Assembly: GCF_018612915.1 (NCBI RefSeq) | Contig: NZ_JAGGRL010000012.1 | Location: forward strand, 29,622 to 93,621 | Length of the DNA: 64,000 nucleotides | Direction: 5' to 3' | From: Stenotrophomonas sp. ISL-67 | Lineage (GTDB): Bacteria; Pseudomonadota; Gammaproteobacteria; Xanthomonadales; Xanthomonadaceae | In this document: piece after piece, positions 57,689 through 64,000 of the stretch | How the letters are laid out: each line of letters begins with the position of its first letter | Numbering within the stretch: the stretch's first letter is position 1 | Notes under the pieces: model-generated | The model's input: the letters and a program-made list of their open reading frames with translations, nothing else | What the model was told of the DNA's origin: nothing | Databases searched by the model: none | Made by a program: the position numbers and the translations under genes

Positions 57689-59369
57689 GTGGATCGCGCT
57701 GGACCGGTTGGTGCAGCTGCCCCAACCCGAACGCATCGTCGGTTTCGACGCCGATGGCCGTGCGCTGCCGCATCCGCAGTTCCGCACCCTGGTCCTGCGC
57801 TGGCAGCTGGCGTTCGCCGCCGCGCCTGGCCGCGACTGGGCGCTGTATTTCGACGACACCCTGGACTTTGCCGCCGCGCTGTTTGGCGCCTGGCATGCCG
57901 GCAAGCGGGTGTTCCTGGGCGGCGACAACCTGCCGGCCACCCTGGAGGGGCTGGGCCCGTGCGTCGCCGGCTTCGCCGGTAACGTGCCGGCGCATTACGC
58001 GCCGCTGCAACCGCTTGACGCGGCCGACCCGCAGGGCGAGCTGGCAACGCTGGACGAAGACGTGCTGGAGCTGGTGGTGTTCACCTCCGGCAGCACCGGC
58101 GCCCCGAGCGCGATCAGCAAGCGCATGCGCCAGCTGAGCCGCGAGGTCGATGCACTGCAGGCCGCCTTCGGTGAACAGCTTGATGGCGCGCAGGTGCACG
58201 GCACCGTCTCGCACCAGCACATCTATGGCCTGCTGTTCCGCGTGCTGTGGCCGCTGGCGTCGGGCCGCGCGATCCAGCCGCGCCGTTTCTTCCATGAAGA
58301 CCTGGTCAGCGCGCTGGCGCAGCAGCCGTCGGTGCTGGTCGCCACCCCGGCGCACCTCAAGCGCCTGCCCGAACAGCTGGACTGGTCGTCGCTCAACGGT
58401 CGGCTGCGCGCGGTGTTTTCCTCCGGCGGCCCGCTGCCCAGCGAGGCCGCGCTGCAGGCGCGCGCGCTGCTTGGCGTGGCGCCCACCGAGGTGTTCGGCA
58501 GCAGCGAAACCGGCGGCATCGCCTGGCGCCGCTGGAGCGCCGAACAACCGCAGTGGCATCCATTGCCGGGCGTGTCCTGGCGGATCGAGGACGGCTGCCT
58601 GGCGGTGTCCTCGCCGCATCTGGCCGACGACGCCTGGTGGCAGACCCAGGACCGCGTGGAGGCCGATGCCGGGCGCAGCTTCCGCCTGCTCGGGCGGGCC
58701 GACCGCATCGTCAAGATCGAAGAACGCCGGGTCTCGCTCGACGCGCTGGAACAGCAGCTGCGCGCACACCCGCAGGTGCAGGACGTGCGCGTGCTGGTGT
58801 TGCCGGGCGCGCGCGAGCAGCTTGCCGCCGTGGTGGTCCCACACGGGGGGGGCGTGGCGCAGTGGAGCGATGCGCAGCGCCGACAGCACGCGCAGCGGCT
58901 GGGCGCGCACCTGGCCCACAGCCATGACGCGGTAACCCGCCCGCGGCGTTGGCGGTTCATTGATGAGCTGCCGTACAACGCACAGGGCAAGATCACCGCT
59001 GCTTCGCTGGAAGCGCTGTTCCGGCCGCTGCTGCCGGCGGCGCAGTGGCAGCAGCGCGATGCCGACGCAGCGCTGCTGCTGCTGCCGCTGGACCCGGCGC
59101 TGATCGTCTTCGACGGCCATTTCCCGCAGGCAAAGATCCTGCCCGGCGTGGTCCAGCTGGACTGGGCGATCCACTACGCGCGCGAAGCCTTCGCCATGCC
59201 GCCACGCTTCGAGCGGATGGACGCCCTGAAATTCCAGCACGTGGCACGGCCGGGCGACCGGCTGCAGTTGACGCTGGGCTGGGATGCGCTCAAATCGGTG
59301 CTGAGCTTCCGCTATGTATCCGACCACGGCGTGCATGCCAGTGGCCGGGTGGTGTTCGGCGATGCATGA
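57675..59369 (+). CDS. xanA2: hydroxybenzoate:ACP ligase fused to an ApeI/FabZ-like dehydratase
   Basis: 564 aa. N-terminal 445 residues: AMP-forming ligase with the P-loop LVVFTSGSTGAPSAISK, FGSSETGGIAWR and the C-terminal PRRWRFIDELPYNAQGKITA. C-terminal 100 residues: hot-dog dehydratase domain with FDGHFPQAKILPGVVQLDW, matching FabZ/ApeI (catalytic His retained). The ligase part should load 3-hydroxybenzoate on ACP (XanA2 role); the hot-dog part would dehydrate hydroxyacyl intermediates. ATG 57675 or 57681 may start it. Assignment to xanA2 rests on context and the ligase domain. Confidence 0.85.
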   Translation: MRMDEWIALDRLVQLPQPERIVGFDADGRALPHPQFRTLVLRWQLAFAAAPGRDWALYFDDTLDFAAALFGAWHAGKRVFLGGDNLPATLEGLGPCVAGFAGNVPAHYAPLQPLDAADPQGELATLDEDVLELVVFTSGSTGAPSAISKRMRQLSREVDALQAAFGEQLDGAQVHGTVSHQHIYGLLFRVLWPLASGRAIQPRRFFHEDLVSALAQQPSVLVATPAHLKRLPEQLDWSSLNGRLRAVFSSGGPLPSEAALQARALLGVAPTEVFGSSETGGIAWRRWSAEQPQWHPLPGVSWRIEDGCLAVSSPHLADDAWWQTQDRVEADAGRSFRLLGRADRIVKIEERRVSLDALEQQLRAHPQVQDVRVLVLPGAREQLAAVVVPHGGGVAQWSDAQRRQHAQRLGAHLAHSHDAVTRPRRWRFIDELPYNAQGKITAASLEALFRPLLPAAQWQQRDADAALLLLPLDPALIVFDGHFPQAKILPGVVQLDWAIHYAREAFAMPPRFERMDALKFQHVARPGDRLQLTLGWDALKSVLSFRYVSDHGVHASGRVVFGDA

Positions 59370-60138
59370 GTCGCCGTCCGTAACGGCGTCTTCCACGCTG
59401 GTGGTGATTCCGGTCTACGACCACGAACACGCCATCGGCGCGGTGGTGCAGGGCGTGCGCGCCAGCGGGCTGCCGTGCCTGCTGGTGGATGACGGGTCGC
59501 ACCCGGGCTGCGCGCAGGTACTGCAGGCGCTGGTACAGGCGCACCCGGCACAGGTCACGCTGCTGCGCCTGGCGGTGAACCAGGGCAAGGGCGGCGCGAT
59601 GCTGGCCGGCTTCGCCGAGGCGGACCGGCGCGGCTACTCCCACGTGCTGCAGATCGATGCCGACGGCCAGCACGATCCTGCCGACATTCCGCGCTTCGTG
59701 GCCTTGGCCACGCAGCACCCGACGGCGGTGATCTGCGGCATTCCGGCCTATGACGACAGCGTGCCCAAGGCGCGCCTGTACGGCCGCTACGCCACCCACA
59801 TCTGGGTCTGGATCAACACGCTGTCGCTGCAGATCCGCGATTCGATGTGCGGCTTCCGGCTGTATCCGCTCGCCCCCGTCACCCGGCTGGTGGGCGAGGA
59901 AACCATCGGCCGGCGCATGGATTTCGACAGCGAAATCCTGGTACGGCTGTTCTGGCGCGACGTGGCGGTGATCAGCGTGCCCACCCAGGTCACCTATCCC
60001 AGCGATGGCGTGTCGCACTTCGATGTGTGGCGCGACAACGTACGCATCAGCCGCATGCATACCCGGCTGTTCTTCGGCATGCTCCGGCGCGCACCGCGCC
60101 TGCTGTGGCGCCGTGCCAGCGGAGCGGCTGCGGCATGA
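59362..60138 (+). CDS. family 2 glycosyltransferase of the pigment cluster
   Basis: 258 aa GT2. Motifs: STLVVIPVYDHEHAIGAVV, CLLVDDGSHPGC, LQIDADGQHDPADIPRF (DADGQ) and SMCGFRLYPLAP. The fold is that of DPM1/ArnC-type transferases; glycosylation of the polyene head is the likely job (xanthomonadin clusters carry such a gene). It overlaps the next gene by 4 bases (ATGA). Confidence 0.87.
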   Translation: MHESPSVTASSTLVVIPVYDHEHAIGAVVQGVRASGLPCLLVDDGSHPGCAQVLQALVQAHPAQVTLLRLAVNQGKGGAMLAGFAEADRRGYSHVLQIDADGQHDPADIPRFVALATQHPTAVICGIPAYDDSVPKARLYGRYATHIWVWINTLSLQIRDSMCGFRLYPLAPVTRLVGEETIGRRMDFDSEILVRLFWRDVAVISVPTQVTYPSDGVSHFDVWRDNVRISRMHTRLFFGMLRRAPRLLWRRASGAAAA

Positions 60139-61082
60139 GCGCGCCGGCACCGGCCAACGCCCCGCACTGGGCCGACCTGGGTGAAACCACCTCGGCCGCC
60201 GGGGTGCTGTTCCTGTGCTGGGTGCACCGCTGGTTCGGGCGCTGGCCGTTCCGCCTGTGCGTGTATCCGGTGGTGCTGTGCCACTGGCTGGGCAATCGCG
60301 TGGCGCGCCGCGCCTCGCTGCAGTACCTGCAGCGGCTGCAGGCGCATACGGGGGTGCTGGGCTTTACGCCCGGGCGCTGGACCAGCCTGAAGCACTTCGC
60401 GCTGTTCGCCGATACGCTGCTGGACAAGCTGCTTGGCCTGGGGGGGCGCTATCCTCCCGAGCGCATCCACTTGCAGCGCGACCTGATGCTGGAAAAAATC
60501 GCGCGCCGTGAAGGCGGGCTGATCCTTACCGCGCACATCGGCTGCCTGGAGCTGTGCCAGGTGCTGGCCGAGCAGGTGCCTGGCTTCCACATCACCGTGC
60601 TGGTGCACACCGCGCATGCGCAGCGCTTCAACCGGCTCATGCAGCGGCTGGATCCGCTGGCCTCGGTCGAGCTGATGCAGGTCACCGACATGGGCCCGGC
60701 CACCGCCGTGGAGCTGCAGCGCCGCGTCGAAGCCGGCGGCTTCGTGGCCATCGTCGGCGACCGCGTGCCGCTTCGGGGTGGGCGCACCGTGCCGGCACCG
60801 TTCCTCGGCCACACCGCGCAGTTCCCGATCGGCGCCTACGTACTCGCGTCGGCACTGGCATGCCCGGTGTACACCATGGCCTGCCTGCATGAAGCCAGCG
60901 GTTACCGCGTTCGCTTCGAGCACTTCAGCGACCGCATCACCCTGCCGCGTGGCTCGCGCGATGCCGCGCTGACCGCGCAGGCCGAACATTTCGCCCGGTG
61001 GCTGGAACGCCAGGTCACCGAAGCCCCCTTGGACTGGTTCAACTTCTTCCCCTTCTGGGATCAGGCATCTCATGGCACGTAA
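60135..61082 (+). CDS. LpxL/HtrB-type acyltransferase
   Basis: 315 aa lysophospholipid acyltransferase. It has a membrane-proximal N-terminus (GVLFLCWVHRWFGRWPF), catalytic-like TAHIGCLELCQVL (HxxxxE), and GFVAIVGDRVPLRGG. In xanthomonadin clusters this type is thought to couple the aryl polyene acid to a lipid; here it is inferred from position. It overlaps the lyase gene by 11 bases. Confidence 0.86.
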   Translation: MSAPAPANAPHWADLGETTSAAGVLFLCWVHRWFGRWPFRLCVYPVVLCHWLGNRVARRASLQYLQRLQAHTGVLGFTPGRWTSLKHFALFADTLLDKLLGLGGRYPPERIHLQRDLMLEKIARREGGLILTAHIGCLELCQVLAEQVPGFHITVLVHTAHAQRFNRLMQRLDPLASVELMQVTDMGPATAVELQRRVEAGGFVAIVGDRVPLRGGRTVPAPFLGHTAQFPIGAYVLASALACPVYTMACLHEASGYRVRFEHFSDRITLPRGSRDAALTAQAEHFARWLERQVTEAPLDWFNFFPFWDQASHGT

Positions 61083-62634
61083 TGCAGTCTCCACCCCGGC
61101 CCGGACTCTCCGCTTTGGCGATGCGCCGCTGACCATCGAAGACGTGGTCGCACTGTCGCAGGGCAAGGCCGAAGCCGTCGTCAGCGACGACCCGGCGTTC
61201 ACCGCGCGCATCCAGCGCGGCGCCGATTTCCTCGACCGCCTGTTGCGCGAGGACGGGGTGATCTACGGCGTGACCACCGGCTACGGCGATTCGTGCACGG
61301 TGAACATTCCGCCGGCGCTGGTGGCCGAGTTGCCGCACCATCTGTTCACCTATCATGGCTGTGGCCTGGGCCGCTTCCTGGACGAACAGGAAACCCGCGC
61401 GGTGATCACCGCACGGCTGGCCTCGCTGGTGCGCGGCATGTCGGGGGTGAGCCATCCGCTGCTGCAGGGCCTGGCCACGCTGCTGCGCCACGACGTGCTG
61501 CCGCTGATTCCAGCCGAAGGCTCGGTTGGCGCCAGTGGGGACCTGACCCCGCTGTCCTACGTGGCCGCGGTGCTGTGTGGCGAGCGTGAGGTGATGTACC
61601 AGGGCGCGCGCCGCCCGGCTGCCGAGGTGCTGGCCGAGATCGGCATGGCGCCGCTGCGGCTGCGGCCCAAGGAAGGCCTGGCCATCATGAACGGCACCGC
61701 GGTGATGACCGCGCTGGCCTGCCTGGCCTACGACCGCGCCGATTACCTGACAAAGCTCGCCACCCGCCTGACCGCGTTCAACGTGCTGGCCAGCGACGGC
61801 AACGCGCACCACTTCGATGAAATGCTGTTCGCCGCCAAGCCACATCCGGGCCAGATGCAGATCGCCGCGCGCCTGCGCGACGACCTGCACAGCGACCGCC
61901 CGCCCCGCAACGAACAACGCCTGCAGGACCGCTACTCGCTGCGCTGCGCCCCGCACGTGATCGGCGTGGTCCAGGACGCGCTGCCATTCCTGCGCCAGTT
62001 CATCGAAACCGAACTCAACAGCGCCAACGACAACCCGCTGATCGATGCCGATGGCGAACGCATCCTGCACGGTGGCCATTTCTACGGCGGCCACATCGCC
62101 TTCGCCATGGATGCGCTGAAGACCACCATCGCCAACCTGGCCGACCTGCTCGACCGCCAGCTGGCGCTGGTGGTGGATGCACGCTTCAACCACGGCCTGC
62201 CGGCCAACCTGTCGGCCTCCACCGGCGAGCGCGCGGCGATCAACCATGGCCTGAAGGCGCTGCAGATCAGCGTCTCGGCCTGGACCGCCGAAGCGCTCAA
62301 GCAGACCATGCCGGCCTCGGTGTTCTCGCGTTCCACCGAATGCCACAACCAGGACAAGGTCAGCATGGGAACCATCGCCGCGCGCGACTGCCTGCGCGTG
62401 ATCGAGCTCACCGAACAGGTGGTGGCCGGCATGCTGATCGCTGCACGCCAGGGCGTGGCCCTGCGCGAGCGGGTCGGCATGAATGCCACCCTGCACGGTG
62501 ACCTGGCCGCCATGTACCAGGACCTGTGCGGGCGCATCGCACTGGTCGAGGAAGACCGCGCGCTGGACGGCGAGCTGCGCAGCCTGCTCGACGATATCCG
62601 TGGCCAGCGCTGGAGCCTGTATGACCGCCCCTGA
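61072..62634 (+). CDS. HAL/PAL family aromatic amino acid ammonia-lyase
   Basis: 520 aa. The MIO cofactor triad A154-S155-G156 is in SVGASGDLTPLSYVAAVL, preceded by GVTTGYGDS. The substrate-selectivity loop reads FTYHGCGLGRF, unlike the SH of HutH or the HL/FL of TAL and PAL that I recall. Other HAL-family features are NSANDNPLIDADGE and EFSxxY-like segments. Xanthomonadin clusters include a HAL-like gene, so a role in pigment is likely although the reaction is not established. I do not call it hutH because no other hut gene is near. Confidence 0.85.
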   Translation: MARNAVSTPARTLRFGDAPLTIEDVVALSQGKAEAVVSDDPAFTARIQRGADFLDRLLREDGVIYGVTTGYGDSCTVNIPPALVAELPHHLFTYHGCGLGRFLDEQETRAVITARLASLVRGMSGVSHPLLQGLATLLRHDVLPLIPAEGSVGASGDLTPLSYVAAVLCGEREVMYQGARRPAAEVLAEIGMAPLRLRPKEGLAIMNGTAVMTALACLAYDRADYLTKLATRLTAFNVLASDGNAHHFDEMLFAAKPHPGQMQIAARLRDDLHSDRPPRNEQRLQDRYSLRCAPHVIGVVQDALPFLRQFIETELNSANDNPLIDADGERILHGGHFYGGHIAFAMDALKTTIANLADLLDRQLALVVDARFNHGLPANLSASTGERAAINHGLKALQISVSAWTAEALKQTMPASVFSRSTECHNQDKVSMGTIAARDCLRVIELTEQVVAGMLIAARQGVALRERVGMNATLHGDLAAMYQDLCGRIALVEEDRALDGELRSLLDDIRGQRWSLYDRP

Positions 62635-63043
62635 CCTCAGCTTCGACGTGGCGTTGTCGCCGACTTTCCATGACTGCGATCCCATGCACGTGGTGTGGCA
62701 CGGCAACTACTTCAAGTATTTCGAGATCGCCCGCTGCGCGCTGCTGCAGCGCTACGACTACGACTACCCGCAGATGCGGGATTCCGGCTACCTCTGGCCG
62801 GTGGTCGACGCGCGCGTGAAGTACATCCGCCCGTTGCTGTACGGCCAGGCGCTGCGCGTGCGCGCCACCATCACCGAGTGGGAAAACCGGTTGAAGATCG
62901 CCTACGAGATCCTGGACGCCGACAGTGGCCAGGTGCTCACCCGCGCCCACACCATCCAGGTCGCGGTCGACGCGGCCACCAACGAAATGCTGTACCTGTG
63001 CCCGTCGGTGCTGTGGGAACGGCTGGGAGTGCAGGCACCATGA
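62621..63043 (+). CDS. hot-dog thioesterase (4-hydroxybenzoyl-CoA thioesterase-like)
   Basis: 140 aa single-domain hot-dog fold. FHDCDPMHVVWHGNYFKYFEIAR carries the catalytic Asp of the D-xxx-V-xHxxY family. It probably releases the acid from ACP or CoA during pigment assembly. It overlaps the lyase gene by 14 bases and the next gene by 4. Confidence 0.88.
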   Translation: MTAPDLSFDVALSPTFHDCDPMHVVWHGNYFKYFEIARCALLQRYDYDYPQMRDSGYLWPVVDARVKYIRPLLYGQALRVRATITEWENRLKIAYEILDADSGQVLTRAHTIQVAVDAATNEMLYLCPSVLWERLGVQAP

Positions 63044-63666
63044 TTCGTTTGCTCCGCACGCTGGGCGTGTTGATGCTGCTGGCCGTGGCCAGCCCGGTGC
63101 TGGCCGCACCGGCCGCCGACGTGGACCTGGTCAAGCAGCGCGTGGCCAAGGTCAACGTGCTGCGCGGCGAGTTCAGCCAGGACAAGCAGGTGGCCGGTTT
63201 CAAGAACCCGCTGCGCTCGCAGGGCCGCTTCGTGCTGGCCCAGGACCGTGGCGTGATCTGGACCACGCTCAAGCCGTTCCCCTCTGAAGTGGTGGTTACC
63301 CGCGACCGCATCCTCAGCCGCCAGCGCGACGGCAGCAGTCGGGTCGAACTGGATGGCCGCCAGCAGCCGGCGATGCGTTCGGTCAACGCGATCATGTTCG
63401 CGCTGATGAGCGGCGACGCGCAGGCGCTGTCCACGCAGTTCACGGTGAAGGTCGACGCCTTACCCGACAACGGCTGGCGCATGCACCTCACCCCGCGCTC
63501 GCCGATGCTGGCCAAGGTATTCAGTGCGCTCGAACTGAGTGGCGACCGCTACGTGCGCGAGGTGCAGATCACCGAAGCGAACCAGGATGTCACCCGCATC
63601 CACTTCGCCGCCCTGAGCGAAACCCCGGCGCAGCTGAGCGTCGACGAGGGCCGCCGGTTTGAATGA
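63040..63666 (+). CDS. LolA-like outer-membrane carrier protein
   Basis: 208 aa with signal peptide (RLLRTLGVLMLLAVASPVLA). LolA-type beta-sheet pattern (VLRGEFSQDKQVAGFKNPL, GRFVLAQDRGVIWTTLKPFPSEVVV). It lies next to an MMPL-like exporter, so it likely ferries the lipid-like pigment or its precursor through the periplasm, rather than general lipoproteins. True lolA is expected elsewhere. Confidence 0.83.
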   Translation: MIRLLRTLGVLMLLAVASPVLAAPAADVDLVKQRVAKVNVLRGEFSQDKQVAGFKNPLRSQGRFVLAQDRGVIWTTLKPFPSEVVVTRDRILSRQRDGSSRVELDGRQQPAMRSVNAIMFALMSGDAQALSTQFTVKVDALPDNGWRMHLTPRSPMLAKVFSALELSGDRYVREVQITEANQDVTRIHFAALSETPAQLSVDEGRRFE

Positions 63667-63667
63667 G

Positions 63668-64000
63668 ATGTTGCATTCGGCTTGGCGCGAGAACGGCCGG
63701 CTGCAGCGCGCCTGGCGCTGGCTGGCGGTGGCGTGGCTGCTGGTGCTGGTCGGGCTGGGCGTGCAGCAGTGGCACCTGTGGTCGAAGGCGTCGCGGATCG
63801 ACACCGACATCCTGGCGCTGCTGCCGCAGGACGCGCACGACCGCCTGCTGTCGGATGTGACCCGGCGCATCGCCGATGCCAATGCGCGGCAGATCGTGGT
63901 GCTGCTGGGCAGCGCCGATGCGGCCCAGACCAGGGCCGCCGAAGCCGCTTTCCGCGCCACCATCACTCCGCCACCAAACGCGGTAGAGCGGGGCTCTGCC
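63668..64000 (+). CDS. start of an MMPL-like exporter (5' partial, REP in frame)
   Basis: 111 codons to the window edge. It begins MLHSAWRENGRLQRAW, has one membrane helix (WLAVAWLLVLVGLGVQQWHL), then SRIDTDILALLPQDAHDRLLSDVTRRIADANARQ, as in MMPL/RND pigment exporters after the first helix. The ATG at 63668 is two bases after the upstream stop. From 63983 the reading frame enters GTAGAGCGGGGCTCTGCC, a REP, read as VERGSA; whether the gene continues beyond is not visible. Confidence 0.65.
   Translation, partial: MLHSAWRENGRLQRAWRWLAVAWLLVLVGLGVQQWHLWSKASRIDTDILALLPQDAHDRLLSDVTRRIADANARQIVVLLGSADAAQTRAAEAAFRATITPPPNAVERGSA
63983..64000 (+). repeat. GTAG REP inside the exporter frame (cut by window edge)
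   Basis: GTAGAGCGGGGCTCTGCC matches the first 18 bases expected for the family seen at 42247 and 53880. The right half lies outside the window. Confidence 0.75.

Noticed and set aside
61072..62634. hutH (histidine utilisation)
   Set aside because: No hutU, hutI or hutG nearby; the gene overlaps pigment genes on both sides.

Overview
The window is about 64 kb of high-GC gammaproteobacterial chromosome. It looks like Lysobacteraceae (Xanthomonadaceae), most probably Stenotrophomonas. Three things point there: at least 25 short palindromes beginning GTAG (the REP type called SMAG in S. maltophilia), an sRNA resembling Xanthomonas sX13 just after polA, and a xanthomonadin-type aryl polyene pigment cluster led by an XanB2-like chorismatase. 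I saw no rRNA, tRNA, phage, insertion sequence or CRISPR array. Identifications come from reading motifs; no database search was run.

Layout. 1-12.7 kb: an acetate-use block. A transporter-fused hybrid histidine kinase (CrbS-like), a LuxR-type regulator (CrbR-like) and acetyl-CoA synthetase lie near a DcaP-type porin and an MHS-family permease. An unknown protein and the manganese exporter MntP sit between the sensor and its regulator. 13-21.3 kb: aldehyde dehydrogenase, exonuclease III, a small stress membrane protein, a phosphopantetheinyl transferase, rsmG-parA-parB, a Cdd1-type protein, then an epimerase/glycosyltransferase/LABN trio that could make a lipid-linked galacturonate donor. 21.5-30.7 kb: a DUF885 peptidase-like protein, an orphan protein with a TIKI/PMT-C2-like domain, and a czcI-like/czcC/czcB/czcA metal efflux operon.

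30.9-45.5 kb: a GT1 glycosyltransferase, rpmB-rpmG, a cardiolipin synthase, an FAD/NAD(P)-binding protein, uvrD, a small phosphatase, several unknowns (one with a protein-kinase-like motif pattern), a universal stress protein, a DUF2782 lipoprotein and polA. 45.6-53.9 kb: the sX13-like sRNA, a DUF421 protein, an unknown protein with PPPY/LPTY motifs, hemF, an S9 peptidase, and a CIO-type bd oxidase with a TTG start. 53.9-64 kb: the pigment cluster (chorismatase, KS-like factor, two acyltransferases, two ACPs, ligase-dehydratase fusion, glycosyltransferase, HAL-like lyase, thioesterase, LolA-like protein, start of an MMPL-like exporter). Its genes mostly overlap or abut, which implies one operon.

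Genome-scale signals: seven genes have a -10-like hexamer exactly 6 nt before the ATG, a geometry that predicts leaderless mRNAs. In six genes the TAG stop codon is the TAG of a REP's GTAG. One REP pair is flanked by an exact 11-bp direct repeat.
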